Counted from the stretch's first letter, positions 1 to 9,065 are shown. The stretch is DNA of 64,000 nucleotides from Pseudomonadales bacterium (GCA_024234635.1 JACKNX010000001.1:310001-374000), one strand, 5' to 3'. The notes: generated by a model from the sequence alone, not told the origin. Program-made: numbers and translations.

Positions 1-153
1 GCCGGCGTAGTCGGTGCGTATCACGACCTTGCCGCCCGCCATCGAGGTGATGGTGCCTGTCATGACATCGCCATTCGCAAAATCGATCCGGTCGGCCAGC
101 GCCTGACCTGCCATCAGCGTGACCACCACCGCCACGCACAGTCGTCTCAACAT
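1..153 (-). CDS. DUF481-type outer-membrane protein, N-terminal fragment
   Basis: Only the first 51 codons are in the window; the gene runs off the left edge. The ATG at 153 opens a clear signal peptide (MLRRLCVAVVVTLMAGQALA) followed by DRIDFANGDVMTGTITSM and a GGKVVIRTDYAG stretch. That 'NGD..TGTI..GGK...TDYAG' start is typical of the DUF481 family (YdiY-like, so-called salt-induced outer-membrane proteins), which form a periplasmic N-terminal strand followed by a beta-barrel. The family role is poorly known. The call rests on the N-terminus only, so the barrel cannot be confirmed here. Confidence 0.6.
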   Translation of the reverse strand, partial: MLRRLCVAVVVTLMAGQALADRIDFANGDVMTGTITSMAGGKVVIRTDYAG

Positions 154-383
154 CGTCGTTCCTTACTCCAGATTACGGGACCGATTGACCCGGCCCCCGA
201 ACGGTCGGCCTCGCAAAGACAAGGCGGTACCGGCCAACAAGGGTTCGCACACCAGTGCACACAGCGCGCGCGCTATCCTACTCCGCTTCACCATGAACCC
301 AAGGGTTTTGACCGGCATTTTGCAATCCGGTGATGGCATCGCAATGCAGACCGGCGGATCGCTCCGACGCCCGAGCCCGCTTG

Positions 384-2867
384 TCAACGGGGGCCGGGTG
401 CCGGGATCTCGACGTCGGCAGGCAACAGGATGCGGAACTCGGAGCCCTGCCCGAAGACGCTGACCACCTCGATTGAGCCGCCGTGCAGTTCAACGGCCAG
501 CCGCACGAAACGCAACCCCAGTCCAACGCCATCAGCCGCGGCAAGTTCCGGCGCCTGCGAGCGAAAGTAGGGATCGAAAATGCGCGCCACTTCACCCTCG
601 GGAATGCCGTAGCCCTGATCCTGAACCCGCAACAGCGCCGATGCACCTTCACGCGAGATGCGGACAATCACGACGCGATCCGGCGGACTGTACTTGACGG
701 CATTCTCCAGCAGATTGGTTATCACCCTCTCCAGAAGTTCGCCATTCGCCAGCATCCACAAGCCCTGCCCCACGTCGGCCTCCGCCTCGAGGCGAATGCT
801 GATCCGGCGCGCCTGCGCGATCTCAAACGTCTGGTCGATGCCATTTTCCGCCACGGACACGAGATCGATCTCATGACGTACGAGCTCGGAAAGGTTCTCG
901 AGTCTCGACAGTTGCACGAACTGCTCGGATACCTGCAGGCTGCGCTGCGCGTACGCTTCGATCCGACGCAACAGGTCGGGTTCGTTCGCCAGTTTCGGGT
1001 TGCGCACGAGGGACAGAATGGAGTTGATCGGCGAACGCAGGTCATGGGACACGAAGGCCAGCGTCTCTTCCCGACGCTCCTGTGCAATGCGGATTTCCGT
1101 CACATCGCTGATCGTCAGCAGACATACCGGCTGCGCGTAGCCCTCCACCTCCAGCGGCGCGAGTCGAACCAGCAGGCGCGCTCCCGCCGGATTTCTCACC
1201 TCGACCATCTGCACACCACCGAGGCGGACGACGCGTGGAATCAGCTCCCGCCACTCGACGCCAGCCAGTTCGTGCAGCGCCTCGTCGATGAAAAATGAGT
1301 GTCCGCGCCGATTGCCGGTAAAGCGCCGGAACGCCAGATTGCTCAGCACGATGTTGCCGGACGCCACGAAAACGCAGAGGCCGACCGGCATCTGGTCGAT
1401 ACCTGCCAGGCTCACATCGCGCCCGACACGCACCTCTTCGGCAAGTGTCTGGATGCGCAACAGCCTCGCAACGAACGGATCAACGGTTCGCGCGGGCAGG
1501 TCGACGATGGACTGATCACGGCGTATGGCTGCCGCAAGCTTGCGTGCTTCCTCTGTTTCCACATCGGTCGCGCTCGCCTCGAACAACCAGCGCAACCGCT
1601 CTGCAAGCGCCTCTTCCGGAACACGCGCCCGATTGCGCGACCAGCGGAACGCTTCCACCGCCAGTCTGTCGAGCTCCGTGCCGACGAACCGCCAGCCCAT
1701 CTCGTTGCGTCGCCAGCTCCAGAGCGGATAAAGCAGGGCCACGCCAACGGCGGCCGCGGAAAGATCCAGCCACCATGCAAAGCCGAACAGCAGCGCCGCC
1801 TGCAGGGGAATCGTGGAGAGCGCCAGCACAAGTGAGGTCAGCAACATCGGCCGGGGGCGCAACCTCGGCACTACCAGCAGGGCTACCAGCACGAAAGCCA
1901 GCACGACCACCATGGTCAGGCGCGCATCCACCGTACGCACGAGGCCTCCATGCAATGCGGCATTCACCAGACTGGCGTTGTATTCCACGCCGGCCATGGG
2001 CCGCACATCCGCGGAAACGGGCACCGGGATGGCATCCGGCGCGCCCAGGTCCGTCCGGCCCACCAGCACGATGCGGTCTTCAAGCATCTCAGGGCGAGAC
2101 AGACCCTCCAGAACATCCAGCGCCGACAGATGCGGCCAGGTTCCCGGCGGCCCGGAAAACCGGACGCGGCGGTAGTCACAGCGGTCGTTGGCGATCGTGA
2201 CAAGCTGGCTCTGCGTACAGGCAGCTGCCATCGACGCCGCCTTGTCCGCGAGCACCAGCCCCACGTGCGGCCAGTACGGACTGCCAATCCCTTCGAAGAG
2301 GTAGCTGCCCCTGACGATGCCATCCGCGTCAGGCGAGACATGCACGTGCCCCAACGCGGACACGGTTTCCGCCAGATCCGGAAACGGCAGTTGCTCGAGC
2401 AACGTCCCGCCAGGCGTCACGGCGTCAATGACCACCGGCAACACCGTGGGCAGGGCTTGATCGAACGCCGCAACCAGCAGCCGGTCACCTGCGATGTCCC
2501 CGCGCTCCGCATACACGATGTCAACAAACAGTTTGCGGGGGTGTGCCGAGGCAATGGCCGACAGCAGCGATGCCTGCTGCGCCCGGCTCCAGGGCCAGCG
2601 CCCCACAGCCGCGAGGGTTCTGGAATCGATGCCAACGATGACAATATCGTCATCCATCGGTAGTGGCCGGATTCGCAGCAGGGTGTCATACGTCGCCCGA
2701 TCCAGCACGGCGAACCATTGCGCCTGAACGGCCACGAGGGAGACACACAGCACAATCAATGCCACGGCCAGCAGTTCGAGCCGGAACCGTCGCAGCGTTC
2801 GCGCGGTCAGTCCCCGCGTACTCAGATCAGCAGCGCGATCAGGGCCAGCGCGACGTACAACGGCCAC
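384..2867 (-). CDS. CHASE2-domain sensor histidine kinase
   Basis: Inner-membrane sensor kinase of about 827 residues. After an N-terminal membrane segment (about residues 27-50) comes a periplasmic CHASE2 domain (about 50-320, with DDIVIVGIDSRTL near its start), then a cluster of transmembrane helices (about 320-390), a PAS-like domain (about 490-590), and a HisKA domain with SHDLRSP (phospho-acceptor His608). The HATPase has the N box NLLENAVKYSP, the G1 box GYGIPEG and the G2 box GVGLGLRF. It is the last gene of an operon with an OmpR-type regulator and a FecR-LysM protein, so it probably phosphorylates that regulator. The start is uncertain: the GTG at 2867 overlaps the upstream gene by 46 bases, while a CTG at 2825 would give a 4-base CTGA overlap. 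Confidence 0.88.
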   Translation of the reverse strand: MAVVRRAGPDRAADLSTRGLTARTLRRFRLELLAVALIVLCVSLVAVQAQWFAVLDRATYDTLLRIRPLPMDDDIVIVGIDSRTLAAVGRWPWSRAQQASLLSAIASAHPRKLFVDIVYAERGDIAGDRLLVAAFDQALPTVLPVVIDAVTPGGTLLEQLPFPDLAETVSALGHVHVSPDADGIVRGSYLFEGIGSPYWPHVGLVLADKAASMAAACTQSQLVTIANDRCDYRRVRFSGPPGTWPHLSALDVLEGLSRPEMLEDRIVLVGRTDLGAPDAIPVPVSADVRPMAGVEYNASLVNAALHGGLVRTVDARLTMVVVLAFVLVALLVVPRLRPRPMLLTSLVLALSTIPLQAALLFGFAWWLDLSAAAVGVALLYPLWSWRRNEMGWRFVGTELDRLAVEAFRWSRNRARVPEEALAERLRWLFEASATDVETEEARKLAAAIRRDQSIVDLPARTVDPFVARLLRIQTLAEEVRVGRDVSLAGIDQMPVGLCVFVASGNIVLSNLAFRRFTGNRRGHSFFIDEALHELAGVEWRELIPRVVRLGGVQMVEVRNPAGARLLVRLAPLEVEGYAQPVCLLTISDVTEIRIAQERREETLAFVSHDLRSPINSILSLVRNPKLANEPDLLRRIEAYAQRSLQVSEQFVQLSRLENLSELVRHEIDLVSVAENGIDQTFEIAQARRISIRLEAEADVGQGLWMLANGELLERVITNLLENAVKYSPPDRVVIVRISREGASALLRVQDQGYGIPEGEVARIFDPYFRSQAPELAAADGVGLGLRFVRLAVELHGGSIEVVSVFGQGSEFRILLPADVEIPAPGPR

Positions 2868-4378
2868 GGGTGTACCGGAGGATCTCGATAGTCGATGGAA
2901 ACGGGAGGCGCGCGCAGGTCCTCCAGCTCGGCGGTAGCCTGCAGGGAGCAGGGATGACAGCCGACGGGCAGATCGATCATGACACCGTTCGCCGTTGCCG
3001 TGCTCGTTTGCGAGGCAAGCTGCCGCCCATTCTGCGAAACCACCACCTGCACCCGAACGCCGGGCTGCACGTTCTGCCAGTTGATGGCCAGCGGCACGTC
3101 ACGCGTCGCCCGCGCCGCGGTCAACCCCGACAACGGCGCTGGCGCGACCGCCAGGCGCTGCTCGTCACTCCACGCGCCCGACGCATTGGCAACCTGCCAG
3201 CGATAGTGGCCCGGCGGCAGGCTCGTGATGATGTCCTGACCTGCTGCGGCAATTTCCCGGGTTCCGTCGCTTCCGGTGATCCTTACCGTATAGGGCCCGT
3301 CCTCTTCGCCTGTCCACGCCAGGGAGACGCCGGCGCCAGTGGCAGGTTCGGCAACGATCACCGGACTTGGCGCGGCGGTCAGGACGTTGAGGTTCGTCTG
3401 CGCATCGAAGCCCTCCAGACCGCTTGCGGCGATAGCCCGGACGGAAATCGGCACGACGCCTGGCGGGTGGTCCACCACCCAGGCAGGCGTTTCGACCACT
3501 ACCTGCGCCACAGGATCATGCGCCGCGTCGTGGATGATGATTCGATATCCCTGCGCGCCTTCCACCGGGTCCCACACCAGCGGGCGACCACGGGGAACAA
3601 TGGCGTTCCGACCAAGCATCGGCGCGGGCAGCAGCGCCTCGGTCGACGCCCCCTCAGCGCTCGCGACGAGCCCCATGCCACGCGGCAACGCAACGGGCGT
3701 TCGCTTGGGTTGGGAAAACGCGACTTCGCCCCGTGTGGTCGCCACCGTGGTGCGGGCACTGTCGGGCAGTTCCACACGGAACTCGGTGCCCCGTACGGCG
3801 GCCGCTCCGACCGGCGTGGCGATTCGATGCCGGTGCAGGCCCTCATCGGAATGTGGGACGCTGTGCTGAACGCGGCCACGATGCAATCGCGCCAGCGTAT
3901 CGACCATGCCGCTGTCTGCGTGACCGGACAACAGCGCAAAGCTGATCTCGCTATCCGGCTGGATGGTCATTCGCGAGCCATCGGCGAACTCCACCACTGC
4001 GAACCCCTCGCCGGTGATCAGCGTATCGCCCATGACAATTGCATCAGACAGGGTAACGACGCGTCGCTCGCCTTCCCGCTCGAGCAGCGTGGACGCATCC
4101 GCCACCACAACCCGCGCACTCGCGGGCTGTCGAATCAGACAACTCACGGGAAACCGCAACGTCATGCCGGCCCGGAGTGCCTGCGGGTTCGTGAGGCCGT
4201 TGTAGGCAGCGAGCTCCGGAACGCGACCGTGCTGCCCGCAGTAGCGAACCGCGAGATCCCACAACGAATCGCCCGGGCGTACCGTATAAACCCAGTCGGC
4301 CGCCTGCGCCACGAGACAGCCGTATCCCAGCCAGAGGGCAACAAGCCAACGGCAGGCCGCACGAACGCCTGGATTCAC
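2822..4378 (-). CDS. Exported FecR-domain protein with N-terminal LysM
   Basis: Periplasmic protein of 518 residues. A signal peptide (about 1-27, ending CLVAQAA) is followed by a LysM peptidoglycan-binding domain (about 29-78, YTVRPGDSLWDLA), a FecR domain (about 120-230, containing AAAVRGTEFRVEL), and fibronectin-like beta repeats. It ends in a hydrophobic C-terminal segment (WPLYVALALIALLI) that could anchor it in the membrane. The start is taken as the GTG at 4378 because it overlaps the upstream regulator's TGA as GTGA and directly precedes the signal peptide; a longer frame exists but would overlap the regulator extensively. It lies between a response regulator and a CHASE2 kinase, which suggests a cell-wall-bound partner of the kinase sensor. 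That role is inference. Confidence 0.82.
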   Translation of the reverse strand: MNPGVRAACRWLVALWLGYGCLVAQAADWVYTVRPGDSLWDLAVRYCGQHGRVPELAAYNGLTNPQALRAGMTLRFPVSCLIRQPASARVVVADASTLLEREGERRVVTLSDAIVMGDTLITGEGFAVVEFADGSRMTIQPDSEISFALLSGHADSGMVDTLARLHRGRVQHSVPHSDEGLHRHRIATPVGAAAVRGTEFRVELPDSARTTVATTRGEVAFSQPKRTPVALPRGMGLVASAEGASTEALLPAPMLGRNAIVPRGRPLVWDPVEGAQGYRIIIHDAAHDPVAQVVVETPAWVVDHPPGVVPISVRAIAASGLEGFDAQTNLNVLTAAPSPVIVAEPATGAGVSLAWTGEEDGPYTVRITGSDGTREIAAAGQDIITSLPPGHYRWQVANASGAWSDEQRLAVAPAPLSGLTAARATRDVPLAINWQNVQPGVRVQVVVSQNGRQLASQTSTATANGVMIDLPVGCHPCSLQATAELEDLRAPPVSIDYRDPPVHPWPLYVALALIALLI

Positions 4379-5046
4379 AGCTGTTCCAGCCGATACCCGT
4401 GCCGATAGATCGTTCGTATGCGAAACCCGCCTTCCGGCCGAATATCCAGGGCCTTGCGAATGCGGGACATGTGCATGTCCACGGTCCGTGTGTGAATACC
4501 GCTCACACCCCATACTTCTCGCAGCAGTTCATCACGTGACAGCAGTCTACCCACATTGCGGAAAAGATAGTGGGCGAGTTCGAAGTCCTTGGCGGTCAGG
4601 GTGACGGCTTCGCCGTTGTGGGTTACCGCCTGGGTTTCCGGGAAGAATCGATAGGGCCCGACCTCGAACTCGAGCGCTTCATTGCCGAGTCGCCGACCCA
4701 GCGCCTGGACGCGTGCAAGAAACTCACCCTTGCCGATCTGCTTGACCATGTAGTCGTCGGCGCCCGACGACAGCGCCTCGACAATATCGGCTTCGCTGTC
4801 GCGCTGCGTAACAAACAGAACGGGAATATGGGAAGAGAGTTTGTCACGAATGCCACGAACGACATCCAGACCGGAGCCATCAGGCAACTCCCAGTCCAGC
4901 ACGAACAGGTCAGGATGTTCCTTGCGAAGCTGCTCCTGAATATCAGCAGCCCGCGGGAAATGCGTGACGTCGTGGTCCTTGTCCTGCAACCACGAGGTAA
5001 GCAGTTCCGCTTGCGCCGAATCGTCTTCCAGTAACCAGATTTTCAT
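4375..5046 (-). CDS. OmpR/PhoB-family response regulator
   Basis: DNA-binding response regulator of 223 residues. The receiver domain (about 1-115) has the acidic pair EDD near the start, phospho-acceptor Asp51 (FVLDWELPDGSG), Thr80 and Lys102. A winged-helix trans_reg_C domain follows (about 125-222, with LLSRDELLREVWG and TRTVDMHMSRIRKAL). First gene of a tight operon with the FecR-LysM and CHASE2-kinase genes, which are probably its input. The 111 bases upstream, before the DUF6316-type gene, should hold the promoter; no clear site was picked out. Confidence 0.93.
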   Translation of the reverse strand: MKIWLLEDDSAQAELLTSWLQDKDHDVTHFPRAADIQEQLRKEHPDLFVLDWELPDGSGLDVVRGIRDKLSSHIPVLFVTQRDSEADIVEALSSGADDYMVKQIGKGEFLARVQALGRRLGNEALEFEVGPYRFFPETQAVTHNGEAVTLTAKDFELAHYLFRNVGRLLSRDELLREVWGVSGIHTRTVDMHMSRIRKALDIRPEGGFRIRTIYRHGYRLEQL

Positions 5047-5157
5047 AGCCGGCAGATGTTATTCGCCCGGACCGCGGAAGACAGGCCACTTCCCGGGCGT
5101 TTACCCCCATTTTACGAACGCCCGGCACGGTGCGGTGCGGTCAGTCCGGACCGGTCT

Positions 5158-5451
5158 TCAATCGGTATCGGGCAATCCCTTCCAGATATCGACGCGAGGT
5201 TTCGGGCGGGGACTGTAACGGTCTTCGCGATCACCGGACGTCGATATCTTGCCGCTCTTCAACGCGCCGAGATCTTTCTGCTCCTGGATGAAACGTTCCA
5301 GTTCCGCCCTCGCCACATGCTCGTTTGCAAACGGTCCCCGATCACCTTCCCGCGCCGAGTAGTACCAGCCATCGCCCTGTCGAAACACCCGGTCATCCGA
5401 TCGGAAATAGCGTTTCTTCTTGTCGTCGCTCTGGCGTACATCGTCCGACAT
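5158..5451 (-). CDS. Small DUF6316-like protein
   Basis: Basic and acidic hydrophilic protein of 97 residues without a signal peptide or membrane segment. The core RSDDRVFRQGDGWYYSAREG followed by RGPF and an ELERFI helix resembles DUF6316, a small family of unknown function seen in gammaproteobacteria. The ATG at 5451 is chosen because a GGAG lies about 10 bases upstream. A longer in-frame reading to 5763 runs through the dispersed palindromic repeat and is not believed to be coding. Function unknown; position next to the two-component operon may be coincidental. Confidence 0.65.
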   Translation of the reverse strand: MSDDVRQSDDKKKRYFRSDDRVFRQGDGWYYSAREGDRGPFANEHVARAELERFIQEQKDLGALKSGKISTSGDREDRYSPRPKPRVDIWKGLPDTD

Positions 5452-5648
5452 CCAACCGCTCCGTCCATTGAACCTATCGCGACACCTGACGTCACCGGAA
5501 AGGCCTCGCGCGCCAGGCAACTGGCAACACAATCCGGGCAGCAGACTCCGCGGGGACTTTGTACCTATCGTCCTGCGCGAACACAAGTACACGTCTTCAC
5601 ACGCGACGCGGTCGCGCCCGACTTTTCCGCTGACATTACCGCCCAAAC

Positions 5649-5791
5649 AGAATGCTGTAAGAAGTCCCTCCTGGACTTGTTTCAGCAGTCGTCTGCTTCG
5701 CCGACTCGCGCCAAATGCAGCGTTTTCCGCTGCATTTACGGGCCAGCCATCCCTGGCTGGCATACCAGGCCGCTTTTTCAGCAGCCTGCTA
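5649..5791. repeat. Dispersed palindromic element, copy A
   Basis: About 143 bp and nearly identical to 47340-47485. The right end reads CTTTTTCAGCAGCCTGCTA. The left end is a decayed version of the matching inverted terminus. Internal hairpins are present: AAGTCC/GGACTT, and an AAATGCAGCG/CGCTGCATTT stem near 5712-5737. Reading it on the minus strand gives the spurious peptide MPARDGWPVNAAENAAFGAS, which recurs at copy B. It is non-coding and probably a REP/MITE-like element. Confidence 0.8.
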
Positions 5792-5961
5792 ACGCGTCAA
5801 CCCCGGATGACCCGGTTGGCGGCGATAGTATGAGCGCCGGCATCTGCCACAAGTCGGCCATGCCGATGACTGCCGAAACACGTACCGGTACGCCGATTCC
5901 CGCGATGCGCTCGCCCGCACGGCGCCGCCCACCACGCTCGTCTCGATGCACACCAACCTTT
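5792..5961. other. Intergenic stretch with no recognised feature
   Basis: Part of a 774-base gene-free interval (5452-6225). Short ORFs exist on both strands but show no family resemblance, no good ribosome-binding site and Arg-rich, shadow-like composition. Nothing can be called here. Confidence 0.5.
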
Positions 5962-6003
5962 AGAAACAAGAAAACCGCCGGCCTGGAGAGGGGACCGGCG
6001 GTT
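5962..6003 (-). terminator. Intrinsic terminator
   Basis: On the minus strand AACCGCCGG pairs with CCGGCGGTT (arms at 6003-5995 and 5981-5973) and is followed by TTTTCTTGTTT. This is the clearest T-tract terminator in the window. It would end either the ompR-envZ transcript or a separate small RNA. Confidence 0.75.
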
Positions 6004-6113
6004 TAGAGTCGACCTACGGAGTAGGTCTCAAGGGGATAGAGATTGCCTTCTCTCTGTGAGGCTGCAATAGCCAGCCTCGGGTCTCATGTTGGCGCGCCGC
6101 TGTTACGTGCCAA
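5962..6113 (-). ncRNA. Candidate structured small RNA
   Basis: Read on the minus strand, this stretch folds into a row of hairpins: TTGGC/GCCAA (6113-6089), GAGGCTG/CAGCCTC with a 7-base loop (6078-6058), AGAGA/TCTCT (6055-6038), and GACCTAC/GTAGGTC with loop TCC (6027-6011). It ends in an intrinsic terminator. Two C-rich single-stranded patches (ATCCCCTT between hairpins and TCCCCTCTCC in the terminator loop) resemble those used by sRNAs that pair with Shine-Dalgarno sequences. It lies downstream of envZ and could also be a processed 3' end of that transcript. A weak extended -10 (TGATACAAA) sits near 6145. No family was recognised. Confidence 0.4.
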
Positions 6114-6225
6114 TTTCGCCGACGCCAGCTTTTTGTGTCACTTTGTATCACTACGCTACGAGGCTGACGTTACGCCGCGAGGATGATGTTGGCTGTCACC
6201 TGAACGCGCACCCGGCGCGCTCCGT

Positions 6226-7512
6226 TCAGCGTTTTGATGGTTTCAGCTCCACGACCACGCAAGCGCCACCGCCCGACGAGGAATCGATCCACACCGCCCA
6301 CCCCTGCGACTGGCAGAGCTGGCGCACGATCGCAAGTCCCAGGCCGCTGCCGCCGGTGGTCGTGCTGCGTGCCTCATCCAGGCGGAAGAACGGCTGGAAT
6401 ACCTGCTCCCGGAATTCCTCGGGGATTCCGGCGCCGTCATCGATCACCGACAGACGGCTGCCGTCACGCTCCAGCCGTACCGTTCCCCCGTGCTGTATAC
6501 CATTGACGAGCAGATTCTCGAGGACACGGCGAAGGGCGCTCACGGCAACGTCCAGCTCCTTCGGCTCAGCGTTCACAACCCGGTATTCCACGGGCGTCAT
6601 GAACGATCCCACAACGTCACGCAGCACGACATCGATGTCAGCACGCTGCGGATGCTCTTCCGCGCCACGGGCGAAACTCAGGGCATCCGCAATGAGCCTG
6701 TCCATCGTTTCCAGGTTGCGTGACAACCGGGAGACCAGTTGCGGATCGACGGACTCCGGCAACAACTCAACCGCCAGACGCATGCGGGTCAGCGGTGTAC
6801 GCAGATCGTGAGAGATGCCCGCAAGCAGCGTGGTGCGATTGGATAGCAACAGGCTGATTTCCTGGGCCATCGTGTTGACGTTGTGCGCCAGCGATGCAAT
6901 CTCGCGCGGCCCTGTTTCGGGTAACGGCTCGAAATCGATGTTGCCGCGAAAAGCTTCCACCCGGTCAGCCACCACCATCAACGGTCGGGCGATGCGCCTG
7001 ACGATCAAAAACGACGTGAAGAGCACGATCACCGCCCCGGCCACGACAATGACAATGCCGAAGTACAGCGGCTGAATGGTTTCCAGCGTGGGGACGAACC
7101 CGACCTGCAGACTTTGCTCCCCGACGGGAATGGTGACCCACACCAGATCATCGCCCGCCTGCATTCGAACCGGCTGTCCCAGCCGCTTCTCGAGCTTTTC
7201 CTGCAACAGCCTGAAGTAGCCCGCCTGGGGAAGTTCGTCGGACTCGTCCTGCAGGTCGCTGGTGATGATCAACCCATGGTTGTTGAACAGCTCGGCTTCG
7301 AACGCGCGCTCACGACCTGGCGGCAGTTCAACCCACACCTGCGCGGCAAGGACCAGTCGCGCAGCCGCATCATCCGCGGACCGCTGAGAGATTGAATCGA
7401 TGACAAAGACGTTGAGCGCCGTGGTGACAATGAGTGCGATGAGTAAGGAACTCACCGCCAGGATCAGATTGGTGCGGACCAGCAGCGAGGCCGGTCGGCT
7501 ACCTTCAGACAC
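6226..7512 (-). CDS. envZ: EnvZ-type osmosensor histidine kinase
   Basis: Inner-membrane kinase of 428 residues that should phosphorylate the adjacent OmpR. Membrane segment 1 is at about 14-38, a periplasmic loop at about 40-148, membrane segment 2 at about 149-171, and a HAMP domain at about 172-225. The HisKA box GISHDLRTPLTR follows, with phospho-acceptor His235. The ATPase domain has ENLLVNGIQHGG, DDGAGIPEEF and GSGLGLAIVRQL. The H-box context and the domain order without PAS match EnvZ. Its start overlaps the ompR stop by 8 bases, so the two are co-transcribed and translationally coupled. Confidence 0.9.
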   Translation of the reverse strand: MSEGSRPASLLVRTNLILAVSSLLIALIVTTALNVFVIDSISQRSADDAAARLVLAAQVWVELPPGRERAFEAELFNNHGLIITSDLQDESDELPQAGYFRLLQEKLEKRLGQPVRMQAGDDLVWVTIPVGEQSLQVGFVPTLETIQPLYFGIVIVVAGAVIVLFTSFLIVRRIARPLMVVADRVEAFRGNIDFEPLPETGPREIASLAHNVNTMAQEISLLLSNRTTLLAGISHDLRTPLTRMRLAVELLPESVDPQLVSRLSRNLETMDRLIADALSFARGAEEHPQRADIDVVLRDVVGSFMTPVEYRVVNAEPKELDVAVSALRRVLENLLVNGIQHGGTVRLERDGSRLSVIDDGAGIPEEFREQVFQPFFRLDEARSTTTGGSGLGLAIVRQLCQSQGWAVWIDSSSGGGACVVVELKPSKR

Positions 7513-8254
7513 TGCCGCTGCCTTCCGGGCAGAACATGTAGCCCTTGCCCCAGATGGTGCGAATGAACTGCGGGCTCCCCGGATCGGCTTCGATCTTGCT
7601 GCGCAGCCTTGTCACCCGGACATCGATGGAACGATCGAACGGCAGGCGCTCGGCCCCGGTCAGGAGATCAAGGATTCGGTCGCGGTCCAGCAACCGGTTG
7701 GGATGTCGCACGAAAACCGCCAGCAGATCGAACTCACCGCTGGTGAGCGGAACTTCGTCGGCACCGCGCAGCAGGCGATGTGTCTGCATGTCGAGGGAAT
7801 ACGGGCCGAAGCGGAAACGCTGCTCACCGCCATCCTTGCCCGCGCCTGGGCCAGCCTGTGCCGCTGAACGTCTGAGTACCGCCCTGATACGGGCCAGCAA
7901 CTCCCGCGGGTTGAACGGCTTGGACACGTAGTCGTCAGCACCGACCTCGAGGCCGACGATGCGATCCACATCCTCTCCCTGGGCAGACACGATGATGATC
8001 GGCGTGTTCAGTTCGCGCTTCACACGCCCCGCCAGCGACAACCCATGTTCGCCCGGCAGCATCAGATCCAGCACGATCAGGTCGTATTCTCCGGCATCGA
8101 GCAGTTCGAACATGCGTACACCGGAATCCGCGACGCTGACATCAAACCCCTGCTGCTTGAGATACACCTCCAGCAGTTCACGGATCTCGGGATCATCGTC
8201 CACCACCAGCAGGCGCGCCGCTTCGTTTTCCACCTCACTGCGCTCCACAGCCAC
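7505..8254 (-). CDS. ompR: OmpR-type response regulator
   Basis: 249-residue response regulator. Receiver domain about 14-130 with VVDDD, phospho-acceptor Asp63 (IVLDLMLPGEHG), Ser90 and Lys112 (YVSKPFNPREL). Winged-helix DNA-binding domain about 148-245 with DRDRILDLLTG and RSIDVRVTRLR. Pairing with EnvZ and the ERLPFDRSIDVRVTRLRSKI run are characteristic of OmpR. Expected to control porin or envelope genes according to osmolarity or pH. First gene of the pair; the promoter should lie in 8255-8403. Confidence 0.93.
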   Translation of the reverse strand: MAVERSEVENEAARLLVVDDDPEIRELLEVYLKQQGFDVSVADSGVRMFELLDAGEYDLIVLDLMLPGEHGLSLAGRVKRELNTPIIIVSAQGEDVDRIVGLEVGADDYVSKPFNPRELLARIRAVLRRSAAQAGPGAGKDGGEQRFRFGPYSLDMQTHRLLRGADEVPLTSGEFDLLAVFVRHPNRLLDRDRILDLLTGAERLPFDRSIDVRVTRLRSKIEADPGSPQFIRTIWGKGYMFCPEGSGSV

Positions 8255-8403
8255 TGATCAGTTACCTCATCTTGCCAGCAGACCCCGCCCGACACTGCTC
8301 CACCGGGCCGTCGACGCGCGAACCGGGCCGACTGCCATCACCCTGGTTGTGGCAAACGGGACAACCCTGTCGAACAACCCCGGAACCCCGGAAGGAACTC
8401 CGG

Positions 8404-8970
8404 CTATCGCGTCGCGCCCTTCGCAGACCGGGTGTCGGATGCGGCGGGGACACCAAACGGCGTCGAACGCGCCGGGGCCGAGGCGGGCTGGCTCGTCGAC
8501 TCGCCAGGTAGTGCACCGGAGCGGGTTGCCGCCTGCCCGAAACCGGACCCTTCGTCGGGAGCAACCGGCATGACACGAATGATGCGACGCTCAACCCGAT
8601 AAGTGGTGCCATCGGCGCGCCGAACGACCCCGAACTTGCGCGTCACCTGGATGCGGAAGCGCCCGTCACCGTGGTTCTGCCGCGCCATGCGTGAGGTCAC
8701 CTCGGCAAGTAGCGCCCGTCGTTCCGGCGCGGACAGCAACTCCCACCGTTGCCCCACACGGGTCAACTGCTCATCGGAAAGACTACGAAAGGAAACCGGC
8801 TGGGAAGGAGGCAACTCCGCGGATTCGCCTGGAAACGACTCCTCCTGGGAGTTCACCGCAAATACGGCGCAGGGAAATAATGTGCATGACAGGACAACAA
8901 GTGCCCTGCCAGCCCGCATGAGCCGGTTTTGCGTACGTCGGGTCTCAGGCATCGATCGCGCCCGTGTCAT
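8404..8970 (-). CDS. Exported DUF3106-like hypothetical protein
   Basis: Secreted protein of about 188 residues with unknown function. A hydrophobic signal segment (ALVVLSCTLFPCAVFA) is followed by a small helical region LSDEQLTRVGQRWELLSAPERRALL, which resembles DUF3106-type periplasmic proteins. A basic stretch and a Ser/Pro/Ala-rich tail follow. Three ATGs are possible (8970, 8952, 8919). The first is used because GGGG lies just upstream, but 8919 would give a more ordinary signal peptide. It lies between thiolase and ompR on the same strand without tight spacing to either. Confidence 0.6.
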   Translation of the reverse strand: MTRARSMPETRRTQNRLMRAGRALVVLSCTLFPCAVFAVNSQEESFPGESAELPPSQPVSFRSLSDEQLTRVGQRWELLSAPERRALLAEVTSRMARQNHGDGRFRIQVTRKFGVVRRADGTTYRVERRIIRVMPVAPDEGSGFGQAATRSGALPGESTSQPASAPARSTPFGVPAASDTRSAKGATR

Positions 8971-9065
8971 TACCCCAGAAATCCTGTCATCAGTATGCAG
9001 CACGCCCATTTCGCCGCAGTTTCCGCGCCGTATCATTCTGTTACGGCGCGAAAACCGGCCGTCCG

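Noticed and set aside
483..1298. 271-codon open frame antisense to the CHASE2 kinase
   Set aside because: Arg/Gln/His-rich composition of a shadow frame, no family likeness, and the opposite strand encodes clear kinase motifs.
5452..5763. N-terminal extension of the DUF6316-like gene
   Set aside because: Passes through the dispersed repeat and gives the same MPARDGWP peptide as copy B, so it is repeat-derived.
6093..6115. Sigma-54-like TTGGCACG on the minus strand near the candidate sRNA
   Set aside because: The -24 half fits but there is no TTGC at -12; more likely part of the first hairpin.
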